From NCBI RefSeq assembly GCF_014284125.1, contig NZ_JACOFX010000010.1, positions 124,001 through 188,000 on the forward strand: a DNA stretch of 64,000 nt, written 5' to 3'. Positions 17,845 through 26,848 of the stretch are shown one piece after another (position 1 is the stretch's first letter; each line of letters opens with the position of its first letter). The translations under genes were made by a program, and so were the position numbers. Source of the stretch: Undibacterium umbellatum (GTDB lineage Bacteria > Pseudomonadota > Gammaproteobacteria > Burkholderiales > Burkholderiaceae_D). The notes beneath the pieces are model-generated. The model did no database searches, was not told the DNA's origin, and was given only the letters and a program-made list of their open reading frames with translations.

Positions 17845-18234
17845 ATGTTACGGCCCCTACAGATCAATACGCACAATAGCAAACGCTGGTTGCTGTGCCT
17901 GCTATTGCCTGTCTTATTGTTCACACAATGGCTGGGGCTGGCACATAAGATTTCGCATGCTGGCTGGAACGGCAATCAAGCCCCTGCTGTTGTGCTGCAG
18001 CCTGCTGCGCAACTTGGCGCTTTCCTGTTCGGCAGCCAGGACGATGGCAATATCTTGCACTCTTGCGCCCTGTATGACGCTGCGACAGCAGCAGAATACC
18101 TGCAACATCTACCGGATGCCATGGCCAGCCATAGCAGCAAGGCAGTCGCTGGCTCCCGCGCAGCCATACTGAGCTGGCTGGCAGCCCTGCAAGTCCCCTT
18201 CTCTTCCCGCGCCCCACCTTCCCTGCTTGCATGA
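17845..18234 (+). CDS. small secreted or membrane-anchored protein, unknown function
   Basis: From ATG 17845 the product has 129 residues; an upstream in-frame ATG at 17776 would add 23. One hydrophobic signal or anchor segment (about 14-32) is followed by LAHKISHAGW and later HSCALYDAA, with histidines and a cysteine that could touch metal. It sits between the operator at 17661 and the ZnuD-like receptor, 122 bases before it, so a role in the zinc-uptake locus is likely but unproven. I do not recognise the family with confidence; DUF2946-like proteins are comparable in size and location. Confidence 0.65.
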   Translation: MLRPLQINTHNSKRWLLCLLLPVLLFTQWLGLAHKISHAGWNGNQAPAVVLQPAAQLGAFLFGSQDDGNILHSCALYDAATAAEYLQHLPDAMASHSSKAVAGSRAAILSWLAALQVPFSSRAPPSLLA

Positions 18235-18356
18235 TGAAAGCCCTGGCTTCCTTTACGAGGCCTGAGGTTATTTGATTTTTCAGGCGCAATGCTTGCGCCT
18301 GAGGTCTTGTCATTCTTCGCTCTATTTTTTGCCTCATTTCGCAAACAGGAAACACC

Positions 18357-20339
18357 ATGGTTTTTCAACGCACACTGATCACCAGCGCCGTGCTGGCCCT
18401 TTTGACGCCTACCACTCAGGCCCTGGCCGAAAGTGCCCCCGGCAATACAATCAACACTGTCACCGTCACTTCCAATCCCATCAGTAACGATGAGAATATG
18501 CAAGTGCTTACCCCCGCCAAGATTCTTTCTGGACCTGAACTCAGGGCCAAAGTCGGCACTTCTCTGGGCGACACGCTGGGGAGCGAACTGGGTGTATCCG
18601 CTTCCGGTTTTGGTGCTGGCGCATCGCGCCCGATTATCCGTGGCCTGGAAGGCCCAAGGGTCAAGATCCTGCAAAATGGCATGTCTGTGGCGGATGTATC
18701 GAGCCTGTCGAATGACCATGCAGTCGCCAGTGAAAGTGCTACTGCACAGCAGATAGAAGTCTTGCGAGGTCCGGCGGCCTTGCTGTACGGCAGTGGCGCC
18801 ATAGGCGGGCTGGTCAATGTCATCGACAACCGCATACCCACTGTTTTGAACAAGAAAGTGACGGGCGAAGCTGAAGTACGTCTGGGTACGGTGAATCAGG
18901 AAAAGAGCCTGTCGTTTTCCCTCGACGGCTCCAGCGGCGTCATTGGCCTGCATGTGGATGGCAGCAGCCGCGACACGGGAAACTACAAAATACCTGGCAA
19001 TGGAAGTATGCCTTCCAGCTTTACCCGTGAATCTTCTTTGACAGCCGGCGCCTCGCTCATCCAAAACTGGGGGTATATAGGTGCGGCTGTACAAACACTG
19101 AATGACCGCTATGGCATACCAACGGAAGAACGTTCTTTCATCGATTTGAATCAAAACCGTCTGGATATTGATGGCTTGCTGAATTCACCATTAAGTGGTT
19201 TCGACAGCCTCAAATATAAATTCAGCGCGACCGACTACAAGCACACAGAAAAATCCGAAGATGGCACACCCATCACCAATTTCAAGAACCAGATGCTGGA
19301 AAGCCGCATCATCTTGTCTCATCCATCCTGGGCAGGTTGGCAAGGTAGCTGGGGTTTGCAGACCGAGCAGGTAAAGTTCTCTGCCTTGTCTGCTGAAACT
19401 GGCCGTGCCGACACTGTGCCCAACACCAAATCCACTTCTGTTGCTGCCTTTTTTGTAGAACAAAAACAATTTGCCGATGTCATGGCCAGCACAGGTATGC
19501 GCTTTGAAAATGTGAAGCGCACCCCGGACGCCAGTACTGGACTGAAAGCGCGTGATTTCAACTTGTTCTCAGCCTCTCTAGGTGGTCTGTGGCAATTTGA
19601 TAAATCTTATGGTGCAGGCTTGAGTCTGTCATGGGCGCAGCGTGCACCGGCGACAGAGGAATTGTATTCAGCTGGCCCACATGAATCGACGGCCACTTTC
19701 GACATTGGTAGTGTCGATATGAAGAAAGAAGCTTCACGTAATCTGGAACTCAGCCTGCAAAAGACGCATGGCCTGCTGCGCTGGAAAATCAATGCCTTCT
19801 TGAACAAGGTGAATAATTACATCTACGGCCATACTAACGGTATCAAAGTAGATGAAGCAGGCATGCCCGATGCTGATGCCGAATTCACTTTGCGCAACTG
19901 GTCGCAGGCATCGGCCACCATACGCGGCGGTGAAGCCGAGATCAGTTACAATCTGCTGGGTGAAGGCTGGTCAGGCCGTGCTTTTGCCGATTATTCGCGC
20001 GGCAGTCTCGATAATTTGGGCAATTTGCCGCTGCAACCAGCAACCCGTACCGGCTTTGACCTGACTTACCGCACTGGTGGCTGGCGTGCGGGTGTGAATG
20101 TCTTGCATGCTCAGCGCCAGGACAGACTGGCTAGTTTTGAGGCTTTTGTTACACCAGCTTATACCAAGGTTGATACCAGCGTGACTTACACCCACCCTTA
20201 CCAGAATATGCAACTGACCTGGTTCCTGATGGCGAAGAATCTCCTGAATCAGGATATCCGTCTTTCTACTTCAGTGTTGAAAGAAACCCTGCCACAACCT
20301 GGTAGAAATGTCATGGCAGGGCTCAGAGCCAGCTTTTAA
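18357..20339 (+). CDS. znuD: TonB-dependent outer-membrane receptor, ZnuD-like
   Basis: The 660-residue protein has a signal peptide (about 1-24, ending QALA), a plug domain with SLGDTLGSELGVSASGFGAG, RPIIRGLEGPRVKILQNG, EVLRGPAALLYGSGAIGG and LVNVID, then a beta-barrel ending in an aromatic residue (LRASF). The plug, with its DHA.. motif (SNDHAVASE), resembles the zinc receptor ZnuD of Neisseria, though the long His-rich loop of that protein is absent. AGGAAAC precedes the ATG. The zinc assignment rests on plug similarity, the adjacent Zur-like system and the palindrome at 17661. A heme or other metal chelate is the alternative. Confidence 0.85.
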   Translation: MVFQRTLITSAVLALLTPTTQALAESAPGNTINTVTVTSNPISNDENMQVLTPAKILSGPELRAKVGTSLGDTLGSELGVSASGFGAGASRPIIRGLEGPRVKILQNGMSVADVSSLSNDHAVASESATAQQIEVLRGPAALLYGSGAIGGLVNVIDNRIPTVLNKKVTGEAEVRLGTVNQEKSLSFSLDGSSGVIGLHVDGSSRDTGNYKIPGNGSMPSSFTRESSLTAGASLIQNWGYIGAAVQTLNDRYGIPTEERSFIDLNQNRLDIDGLLNSPLSGFDSLKYKFSATDYKHTEKSEDGTPITNFKNQMLESRIILSHPSWAGWQGSWGLQTEQVKFSALSAETGRADTVPNTKSTSVAAFFVEQKQFADVMASTGMRFENVKRTPDASTGLKARDFNLFSASLGGLWQFDKSYGAGLSLSWAQRAPATEELYSAGPHESTATFDIGSVDMKKEASRNLELSLQKTHGLLRWKINAFLNKVNNYIYGHTNGIKVDEAGMPDADAEFTLRNWSQASATIRGGEAEISYNLLGEGWSGRAFADYSRGSLDNLGNLPLQPATRTGFDLTYRTGGWRAGVNVLHAQRQDRLASFEAFVTPAYTKVDTSVTYTHPYQNMQLTWFLMAKNLLNQDIRLSTSVLKETLPQPGRNVMAGLRASF

Positions 20340-20425
20340 TGTTAAAAAATCAGCTAAGAATTGCAAGAAAAATGTAAGCAGATGTAATTGACACTTAAGT
20401 TATTAATTCATAAGCTGTTTGTATA

Positions 20426-20444
20426 GGAGGCGGTATCCGCCTCC
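20426..20444 (+). terminator. hairpin terminator after the TonB receptor
   Basis: GGAGGCGG (20426-20433) and CCGCCTCC (20437-20444) form a perfect 8-bp stem with a 3-base loop, followed by a short T-rich run. The 20340-20635 gap otherwise shows no clear gene. Confidence 0.6.
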
Positions 20445-20635
20445 ATTTTCTGCAAAAATGCTGCTTTTTTGCAAGGTTTTCGACGATCATGGGGAGCAGT
20501 TAACAGAACATTCGACGAAAAACTGTTTCTTGTAGTTGAGCCCAGTCAACCATTCACACGGAAATCAGAATATACTAAGCACTCGTCAAATTCGCTGCCG
20601 GACTGTCAGCGCTTCTATTCTTATTCGGGAACAAA

Positions 20636-22027
20636 GTGGGGATTTTTTCTCTTTTCGGTAAAAAAGGTGTCAAGCAAGAAGATCGCTCCACCGAGAAATC
20701 TTCTTCGAGAAAGACGCGCTCCAAGAATGGTAATACCGTCATTGGCGGTTTCCAGGACAGTGAGGTTTTTAGCAATTCGATTATTGCTCAGCGCCATATC
20801 GCCCGCGCTACCGAGAGAAAAATAGATGCCATAGAATTTGAAATGTCGCGCGACATCGTCAAAACCCGTCCGCCGACCTTTACCAAAACTGATCTGGGCG
20901 CACCGACCGAGCCGCTGGAAAGAAAAGCGCCGCCAGTAGAATTCCAGACCACATTGCCGATGATGATGCCTACAGATTATCTGTTGGGGCAAAATTCGGA
21001 AATGTCAGCATCTGCTCTCGCCTATAGCGAAACCGTCCCGGTACTTGAAGAAGCAGCCATCCTGTTTGCCAGCGGCCAGAATGAAGTCGCCGAGCAAATG
21101 CTGGCTTCTGCCGTGCATAACCACGAGCTTGGTGGTGCCACGGAAATTGGCTGGCAAATGCTGTTTGACCTGTACCGCATTACCAATGACCAGCACAAGT
21201 TTGAAAGCCTGTCGCTCGATTACGCCAATAAATTTGAAACCTCACCGCCACTGTGGCCTGAAAATCAAACCGCCAACGACAACGATGCCGAAGTTCAGGG
21301 CGACACCACGGTAGCGAATGTCAGTTTTCCTGCCAAACTCGATAGCGGCACCATCAAGTCACTGGAAAAATTGCAGGTAGCTGCAGGCAAGAGCAAAAGC
21401 TTGCGCCTGGATTTTTCGCGCGTCAAGGAAGTAGACCCCATAGGCTGCGGCTTGTTATTGCGCGCACTCAAGGGCTTAAAAAAATCCGGTCATGACTTGA
21501 TGCTGGTAGGTGCCAAAGACCTGGCAGATAAAATCCGCAGCATTTTGCTGGTGGGCCGCCGTGATGAAACCGAAGCACCCTGGTTGTTGTTGCTGGAAAT
21601 TTTGCAATTACTGCATTTTGAACAAGCCTTCGAAGAAGTCAGTATGGATTACTGTATTACTTTCGAAGTGTCGCCTCCTTCATTTGAAGCGCCGAAGAAC
21701 AATATCACCAGCGCCATGCCTGAAGTCCAGGAGCAGGAAGAAGCAACTGACCGCTATATGATGCCAAAAGTGGTCGAAGGCAAGACAGAATTCCTGATAT
21801 CCAATATTGCCCTGCAGGCAGAACAGCACAATCCGCTGATTCTTGATTGCACCCGTCTGGAAAGGGTGGAATTTGGGGCCTCTGCACAATTGCTAAATGG
21901 CCTGGCACCGATTGCCAGCAAAGCTGGCATGAATATACGCTTTGAAGGCGTCAATTATCTGGTCATGATGTTATTCAATGCCATGGGCCTGAAAAACATC
22001 GCCAGCATCATCCCCCGCAAGCACTAA
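20636..22027 (+). CDS. protein with two STAS-like domains
   Basis: The 463-residue cytoplasmic protein starts at GTG 20636 ([10 protein letters not shown]). The first 150 residues are low in recognisable motifs. Next are a helical segment resembling a tetratricopeptide-like unit ([20 protein letters not shown]), a STAS-like segment around 225-320 ([26 protein letters not shown]) and a second one at the C-terminus ([23 protein letters not shown]). STAS domains bind nucleotides or act in partner switching and lipid transport. The exact job is unknown. The gene precedes hslVU but ends in its own terminator, so it is a separate unit. Confidence 0.8.
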   Translation: MGIFSLFGKKGVKQEDRSTEKSSSRKTRSKNGNTVIGGFQDSEVFSNSIIAQRHIARATERKIDAIEFEMSRDIVKTRPPTFTKTDLGAPTEPLERKAPPVEFQTTLPMMMPTDYLLGQNSEMSASALAYSETVPVLEEAAILFASGQNEVAEQMLASAVHNHELGGATEIGWQMLFDLYRITNDQHKFESLSLDYANKFETSPPLWPENQTANDNDAEVQGDTTVANVSFPAKLDSGTIKSLEKLQVAAGKSKSLRLDFSRVKEVDPIGCGLLLRALKGLKKSGHDLMLVGAKDLADKIRSILLVGRRDETEAPWLLLLEILQLLHFEQAFEEVSMDYCITFEVSPPSFEAPKNNITSAMPEVQEQEEATDRYMMPKVVEGKTEFLISNIALQAEQHNPLILDCTRLERVEFGASAQLLNGLAPIASKAGMNIRFEGVNYLVMMLFNAMGLKNIASIIPRKH

Positions 22028-22056
22028 ACTCAAAAAGGCAGGCAAGCAGCCTGCTG

Positions 22057-22083
22057 CCGGGTGAAACATGCACCCGGTTTTTT
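22057..22083 (+). terminator. terminator after the STAS protein
   Basis: CCGGGTG (22057-22063) pairs with CACCCGG (22071-22077) around 7 bases, followed by six T (22078-22083). Confidence 0.85.
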
Positions 22084-22087
22084 CATG

Positions 22088-22116
22088 CTTGCAATTCAGA
22101 AAAAACACCCCATTTT
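22088..22116 (+). promoter_or_regulatory. sigma-32 (heat-shock) promoter of hslVU
   Basis: CTTGCAA (22088-22094) differs by one base from the sigma-32 -35 consensus CTTGAAA. After 13 bases comes CCCCATTTT (22108-22116), an excellent -10. It starts five bases after the preceding terminator and about 95 bases before hslV, a known heat-shock operon. Confidence 0.75.
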
Positions 22117-22209
22117 CAACAAAACAGGCAATTTGGCCTGCTTTCCCTGCTTGCTACTGGCTTATGGCTTGATCAGTTTGCAGGAATGGCAATATTCTTT
22201 GAGGTTCAT

Positions 22210-22746
22210 ATGGAACAATTTCACGGCACCACCATTTTGACGGTGCGACGCGGTAATCTGGTGGCCCTGGGTGGCGACGGCCAGGTGACACTGGGCAATA
22301 TCGTCATGAAGGGGACTGCCCGCAAGGTACGCAAGCTGTATCACAACAAGGTGCTGGCAGGTTTTGCTGGCGGAACTGCAGATGCCTTCACCCTGATAGA
22401 ACGTTTTGAATCCAAGCTGGAAAAACACCAGGGCCATTTGATGCGCGCCTCTGTGGAACTGGCCAAAGACTGGCGCACAGACCGCATGTTGCGACGCCTG
22501 GAAGCCATGCTGCTGGTAGCTGACAAGGATACAACACTGGTCATCACCGGTAATGGGGATGTGCTGGAACCCAACCAGGGGATAGGCGCGATAGGCTCGG
22601 GTGGCACGTTTGCTCAGTCCGCCGCGATTGCCCTGTTTGAAAATACTGACTTGTCGCCCATCGACATCGTCAAAAAGTCACTGACTATTGCTGGTGAGTT
22701 GTGCATTTATACCAACTTGTCGCACACCATAGAAACACTGGAATAG
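22210..22746 (+). CDS. hslV: ATP-dependent protease peptidase subunit HslV
   Basis: The 178-residue proteasome-like peptidase begins MEQFHG, a short propeptide; removal exposes the catalytic Thr of [24 protein letters not shown] and AIGSGG are conserved HslV motifs. ATG 22210 is chosen because GAGG sits five bases upstream and the family starts here; an in-frame codon at 22186 would add eight unlikely residues. With HslU it degrades heat-shock and cell-division proteins. The hslU start lies 13 bases after its stop. Confidence 0.96.
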   Translation: MEQFHGTTILTVRRGNLVALGGDGQVTLGNIVMKGTARKVRKLYHNKVLAGFAGGTADAFTLIERFESKLEKHQGHLMRASVELAKDWRTDRMLRRLEAMLLVADKDTTLVITGNGDVLEPNQGIGAIGSGGTFAQSAAIALFENTDLSPIDIVKKSLTIAGELCIYTNLSHTIETLE

Positions 22747-22759
22747 ATTGGAATATGCA

Positions 22760-24097
22760 ATGAACATGACCCCGCAAGAGATAGTCTCTGAACTTGATAA
22801 ACATGTGGTTGGCCAGTCCAAGGCCAAGCGCGCTGTCGCGATCGCCCTGCGTAACCGCTGGCGCCGTCAACAGGTGCAAGAACCGCTGCGCCATGAAATC
22901 ACGCCTAAAAACATCTTGATGATAGGACCTACCGGCGTAGGCAAAACCGAGATCGCCCGTCGCCTGGCCAGGCTGGCTGATGCACCCTTTATCAAGATAG
23001 AAGCCACCAAGTTCACTGAAGTTGGTTATGTCGGTCGTGATGTTGATACCATCATACGCGACCTCGTCGATATCGGCATCAAGCAAACCCGCGAAGCGGC
23101 TACCCGCAAAGTGCGCGCCCGCGCCGAAGATGCGGCAGAAGACCGCATCCTCGACATCCTGTTGCCGCCAGCGCGCGATTTTGGTTTCCAGCCTAGCGAA
23201 ACCGAAGCTGCACCTGCTGACAATACTACCCGCCAGACTTTCCGCAAGCGTCTGCGTGAAGGTGCGCTGGATGACAAGGAAGTTGAAATCGAAGTGGCAG
23301 AAGGTGTAGCACACATGGAAATCATGGCCCCACCTGGCATGGAAGAAATGACCGAGCAAATCAAGACCATGTTTTCGGGCATGGGCAATGGCCGCAAGAA
23401 ATCACGCAAGCTGAAAATCAAGGAAGCGATGAAGCTGCTGATAGAAGAAGAAGCGGGCAAACTGGTCAATGAAGAAGAATTAAAGCAGGATGCGATTCGC
23501 AATGTAGAGCAAAATGGCATCGTCTTCCTCGATGAGATCGACAAGATCGCTTCGCGTTCAGAAACTGGTGGCGCAGAAGTTTCACGCGCTGGTGTACAGC
23601 GCGACTTGCTGCCACTGGTAGAAGGCACGACAGTGAATACCAAGTACGGCATGGTCAAGACTGACCATATCCTGTTTATTGCTTCCGGCGCTTTCCATCT
23701 GGCCAAGCCGTCTGACCTGATCCCTGAGTTGCAAGGCCGCTTCCCTATCCGTGTGGAACTGGAATCTTTGTCCATTGCTGATTTTGAACGTATTTTGACA
23801 GGCACCGATGCCTGCCTGACACGCCAGTACCAGGCTTTGCTGGCAACGGAAGAAGTGCAGATAGACTTCACACCTGAAGGCGTCGAACGTCTGGCTGGTA
23901 TCGCTTATTCAGTCAATGAAACGACAGAAAATATCGGTGCCCGCCGCTTGTACACGGTCATGGAAAAGCTGTTGGAAGAGATTTCTTTCAATGCCCACCA
24001 AAATACCGGCAAGACTGTGATCATTGATGCGGCCTATGTCAATGAACGCCTGGAAGCCCTGTCGGTGAATGAAGATCTGTCACGCTACGTACTGTAA
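22760..24097 (+). CDS. hslU: ATP-dependent protease ATPase subunit HslU
   Basis: The 445-residue AAA+ unfoldase feeds substrates to HslV. It starts [17 protein letters not shown], has Walker [10 protein letters not shown] near residue 60, the pore motif GYVGRD, the long I-domain in the middle, Walker B IVFLDEID, and the C-terminal RYVL tail that docks into HslV. ATG 22760 is preferred over a TTG at 22748. It shares the heat-shock promoter upstream of hslV. Confidence 0.96.
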   Translation: MNMTPQEIVSELDKHVVGQSKAKRAVAIALRNRWRRQQVQEPLRHEITPKNILMIGPTGVGKTEIARRLARLADAPFIKIEATKFTEVGYVGRDVDTIIRDLVDIGIKQTREAATRKVRARAEDAAEDRILDILLPPARDFGFQPSETEAAPADNTTRQTFRKRLREGALDDKEVEIEVAEGVAHMEIMAPPGMEEMTEQIKTMFSGMGNGRKKSRKLKIKEAMKLLIEEEAGKLVNEEELKQDAIRNVEQNGIVFLDEIDKIASRSETGGAEVSRAGVQRDLLPLVEGTTVNTKYGMVKTDHILFIASGAFHLAKPSDLIPELQGRFPIRVELESLSIADFERILTGTDACLTRQYQALLATEEVQIDFTPEGVERLAGIAYSVNETTENIGARRLYTVMEKLLEEISFNAHQNTGKTVIIDAAYVNERLEALSVNEDLSRYVL

Positions 24098-24123
24098 ATT
24101 AATTTATAAATCCGGGGTTTGGT

Positions 24124-24333
24124 ATGGCAAACAAGGCGCTGGCAACACGACAACGCATGCAGTTTCGCGTTGAGCCTTCACAAGCCCCGGCCAAAGGCCG
24201 AGGTAGTCAGACCAAGAAAGTCTTGCCTGACTACCTCGGCAGCAAGAATAGAAATACCAAACCCCTATCTCCACCTGTGAATGCTACAGTTCATGTCACG
24301 GCCAAAAGCACAGACAAGCAGGGGAAAGATTAA
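24124..24333 (+). CDS. small basic protein of unknown function (doubtful)
   Basis: The ORF encodes 69 residues, rich in Lys, Arg, Gln and Pro (MANKALATRQRMQFRVEPSQ), without a hydrophobic segment or recognisable motif. It lies 26 bases after hslU and 18 bases before msrC on the same strand, so it may be co-transcribed. The middle of the ORF contains a 44-base near-perfect stem-loop (24197-24240), which is unusual for coding sequence. The ORF may therefore be a chance reading of a structured RNA, or both may be real. I do not recognise the protein. Confidence 0.5.
   Translation: MANKALATRQRMQFRVEPSQAPAKGRGSQTKKVLPDYLGSKNRNTKPLSPPVNATVHVTAKSTDKQGKD
24197..24240 (+). other. long stem-loop inside the small ORF
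   Basis: GCCGAGGTAGTCAG (24197-24210) is perfectly complementary to CTGACTACCTCGGC (24227-24240). Inside it CAAG (24213-24216) pairs with CTTG (24222-24225), giving 18 base pairs interrupted only by a 2x1 bulge. No T-run follows, so it is not a normal terminator. An RNA-processing or mRNA-stability element between hslU and msrC is possible. Confidence 0.65.
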
Positions 24334-24351
24334 CTTTTCTGGAATTCACCC

Positions 24352-24864
24352 ATGTTTACCACTTCTGCTGCCAGCGACCAACCCGATTACCCCATGCTGG
24401 CACGCCAGTTGGCCAGCGTACTGGAAGGTGAGCGCAATCTAGTCACCAATGCAGCCCAGTTTTCTGCCTTCATCTACAGCAGCATCAGCGATTTGAACTG
24501 GGCAGGTTTTTACCTGTGCGCACCGGCCAGCAAACCGGATGCAGAGTTTCCCAATGATTTGCTGTTAGGCCCTTTCCAGGGCAAGGTTGCCTGTACCCGT
24601 ATTCCTTTCAAACGCGGGGTATGTGGTACGGCAGCTGCAGAGCGGCGTACTGTGCTGGTAGAGGATGTGCATGCATTTCCCGGACATATCGCCTGCGACT
24701 CTGCCTCGAATTCTGAAATCGTCATCCCCTTGATTAAGGATGGCGTCATTTACGGTGTGTTTGATATCGACAGCCCTCGTCTGAAGCGCTTCGGAGCAGA
24801 AGACCAGTTGGGTCTGGAAAATCTGCTCTCCATCTTTATTGCGGCGACGGATTTGAACCAGTAA
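24352..24864 (+). CDS. msrC: free methionine-R-sulfoxide reductase (GAF domain)
   Basis: The 170-residue GAF-fold enzyme has the fRMsr pattern: NWAGFYL, GKVACTRIPFKRGVCGTAA, VEDVHAFPGHIACDSASNSEIVIP and FDIDSP. The three cysteines in ACTR, GVCG and IACD correspond to the redox-active set of E. coli fRMsr. It reduces free methionine-(R)-sulfoxide in the cytoplasm as part of oxidative repair. A terminator follows at 24901. Confidence 0.9.
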   Translation: MFTTSAASDQPDYPMLARQLASVLEGERNLVTNAAQFSAFIYSSISDLNWAGFYLCAPASKPDAEFPNDLLLGPFQGKVACTRIPFKRGVCGTAAAERRTVLVEDVHAFPGHIACDSASNSEIVIPLIKDGVIYGVFDIDSPRLKRFGAEDQLGLENLLSIFIAATDLNQ

Positions 24865-24900
24865 CAATACCAGCCAGAAATGTGGCAAGCAACAGACAAA

Positions 24901-24925
24901 GACCATGGTAGCCATGGTCATTTTT
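24901..24925 (+). terminator. terminator after msrC
   Basis: GACCATGG (24901-24908) and CCATGGTC (24912-24919) form a perfect 8-bp stem with a 3-base loop, followed by ATTTTT. Confidence 0.8.
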
Positions 24926-25021
24926 GTTAAGCTATGTCAAAACTGCTTAAGTTCGTGCTTTGCCGCTCTACACTGAGTTATCCACACTTGGTAACCACAG
25001 CAGCATCAGGGAGATGGCATC

Positions 25022-25234
25022 ATGGCAGGATGCAGACGCCGGAAAATGCTACACATGCACAAACAGCCTTTGCGCAGACGTGATGTGTTGACACGCTTTA
25101 TGGTCGACCTGGGCATTCACTATCTTGAGCTCATGGGCCTGACAAAAGCCATGCACTTCTTGCGCAGGCACCATGTGCCTGATACCGTCATCGCCCGTGT
25201 CTTGCATTCCCCTGAGAATCGACGGCGCTATTAA
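25022..25234 (+). CDS. small Arg-rich protein of unknown function
   Basis: The 70-residue ORF (MAGCRRRKMLHMHKQPLRRR) is strongly basic, with an amphipathic middle (VDLGIHYLELMGLTKAMHFL) and an ending RRRY. GGGAG lies about 8 bases before the start. It converges with gpsA, seven bases apart. The residue pattern is non-random for a coding region and suggests a small helical, possibly nucleic-acid-binding protein, but no family is recognised. Confidence 0.55.
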   Translation: MAGCRRRKMLHMHKQPLRRRDVLTRFMVDLGIHYLELMGLTKAMHFLRRHHVPDTVIARVLHSPENRRRY

Positions 25235-25241
25235 GATAGTC

Positions 25242-26240
25242 TTAGTGGATTTCCTGCTTGGCATCCCTGGCCAGCAAACGACTGATCATCTCTTGCAAGG
25301 ATATTCCATCAAACAAGACACCTGCCACTGCATCGGTAATCGGCATTTGCACCCCCAGGCGCTGAGCCAGTAAACGCACTGCCTGGGCGCAACGCACGCC
25401 TTCTGCGACATGACCCAATTCCTGCACGATGGTCTCCAGAGATTTGCCCTGGGCCAGTGCCAGGCCAACCTTGCGGTTACGAGACAGGTCTCCAGTACAG
25501 GTCAAGATCAGATCACCCACGCCCGTCAAACCCATCAGGGTTTCTGAGCGGCCACCAAGAGCGACGCCGAGACGGCTGATTTCTGCCAGACCACGGGTGA
25601 TCAGGGCGGCACGCGCATTCAGGCCCAGGCCCAGGCCGTCGGCCACGCCAGTAGCTATCGCCAGGATATTCTTGACGGCACCGCCTACTTCAACGCCGAC
25701 CATATCGTCACTGGAATACACGCGCATGGCATTCACATGCAGGGCTTGCACCACCAGGCGGCTGAGTTCGCTCGATGTAGATGCTATTGTCAGCGCACAG
25801 GGCAAGCCTTTGGCGACTTCTTGTGCAAACGAGGGCCCAGACAGGGCACCAAAAGACACCCCCGAGCCCAGCACTTGCCCGGCCACCTGATGTGGCAAAA
25901 GCTGGGTTGATTCTTCAAAACCCTTGCATAGCCAGATGATGTTATTGGGCTGGTAGGCCTTACAGGCTTCCAGCGTAGAGCGCAAACCCGAGACTGAGGT
26001 GGCGATCACCAGCAAGCCTTCGGAGCCAGCCGCATGCGCCATGGCAGCAGCAAAATCCGCCGTGACCTGCAAGCTCTCAGGGAACGGGAAGCCGCGCAGA
26101 TAGCTTTCGTTTTGCCTGTCTGTCTGCATGGCAGACATGGCAGCCTGATTACGCCCCCAAAGCAAGACATTATTTTTTGCTGCAAAGGCAATTGCCATCG
26201 CCGTACCCCAGGCCCCTGCACCCAATACGCTGATATTCAT
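25242..26240 (-). CDS. gpsA: glycerol-3-phosphate dehydrogenase [NAD(P)+]
   Basis: The 332-residue enzyme reduces dihydroxyacetone phosphate to sn-glycerol-3-phosphate for phospholipid synthesis. It starts with the Rossmann motif GAGAWGTA, and contains LSGPSFAQEVAKG, the catalytic lysine in GGAVKN, and the GLTGVGDLILTC motif. Length and motifs are standard. A perfect terminator lies on its 5' side at 26285, ending the SH3-protein unit rather than this one. Confidence 0.96.
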   Translation of the reverse strand: MNISVLGAGAWGTAMAIAFAAKNNVLLWGRNQAAMSAMQTDRQNESYLRGFPFPESLQVTADFAAAMAHAAGSEGLLVIATSVSGLRSTLEACKAYQPNNIIWLCKGFEESTQLLPHQVAGQVLGSGVSFGALSGPSFAQEVAKGLPCALTIASTSSELSRLVVQALHVNAMRVYSSDDMVGVEVGGAVKNILAIATGVADGLGLGLNARAALITRGLAEISRLGVALGGRSETLMGLTGVGDLILTCTGDLSRNRKVGLALAQGKSLETIVQELGHVAEGVRCAQAVRLLAQRLGVQMPITDAVAGVLFDGISLQEMISRLLARDAKQEIH

Positions 26241-26284
26241 ACTAGTCCCTGACTCCTGCTTATTTTAATAACCGGGTAGATGTA

Positions 26285-26312
26285 AAAAAAGGACAGCAGG
26301 CTGTCCTTTTTT
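26285..26312 (-). terminator. terminator after the SH3-protein gene
   Basis: AAAAAAGGACAG (26285-26296) and CTGTCCTTTTTT (26301-26312) form a perfect 12-bp stem with a 4-base loop. It works on the minus strand after the gene ending at 26349. Confidence 0.85.
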
Positions 26313-26348
26313 GCAAACTGTCATCTGCCTAAACATGCAATCCAGGCA

Positions 26349-26798
26349 CTACAAGCCCCAGACTTCATTGACTTTGACAAAACCAAGCTGGCCGTCGCGG
26401 TGCTTCACTTTAACCCAACCCGCCACCGCAGGCTCGGCCATTTCCAGCAAGACATGCTTGTCGGCACTGAACACAAGGGGCGAGGATTCGTCTGCAGTTG
26501 CCCTGATCTTGGCATTGGCTGCACGTACGATGAGACTGCGGCGGGTGATCAAGTCTTTTGACTCGACCCAGCTCATGTCGCCACTGACATCACGTACTTT
26601 ACTCCATGCGCCGGAAGTAAACACCACTTCCACCGGCATACCTCGTGGGGCGACCGCCAATTTACCACCTTTGGCAGAAGGTGCATCGTACATGATCACC
26701 GGCGAAGCACCGATAGCACGGAACTCCAAAGCCTGAGCAGCACTACTCGCGAGCAGCGTCAAAAACAGCAGAGGCAAGGGCTTCAGCAGGCGTGGCAT
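26349..26798 (-). CDS. secreted SH3-domain protein
   Basis: From ATG 26798 (AGAAAG upstream) the product has 149 residues: a signal peptide (PRLLKPLPLLFLTLL, cleavage after AQA) and then two bacterial SH3-like segments (VMYDAPSAKGGKLAVAPRG; VRAANAKIRATADESSPLV) ending in a [14 protein letters not shown] motif. Such domains bind peptidoglycan or peptides in the periplasm; no enzymatic domain is attached. An in-frame ATG at 26813 abuts a 26-base palindrome and is less likely. Confidence 0.85.
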   Translation of the reverse strand: MPRLLKPLPLLFLTLLASSAAQALEFRAIGASPVIMYDAPSAKGGKLAVAPRGMPVEVVFTSGAWSKVRDVSGDMSWVESKDLITRRSLIVRAANAKIRATADESSPLVFSADKHVLLEMAEPAVAGWVKVKHRDGQLGFVKVNEVWGL

Positions 26799-26813
26799 GG
26801 CTATCTTTCTCAT

Positions 26814-26839
26814 ACTAATCCGGCCTGGGCCGGATTAGT
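26814..26839. repeat. 26-base palindrome between secB and the SH3-protein gene
   Basis: ACTAATCCGGCC (26814-26825) is mirrored perfectly by GGCCGGATTAGT (26828-26839) with only two bases between the arms. There is no T-run on the minus strand, which argues against a standard terminator. It could be an operator, or a hairpin near the ribosome entry of the SH3-protein gene. Confidence 0.55.
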
Positions 26840-26848
26840 ATCAATTAA

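Noticed and set aside
18272..18487. ORF overlapping the start of the ZnuD-like gene
   Set aside because: Different frame from the receptor, which has a signal peptide and AGGAAAC site.
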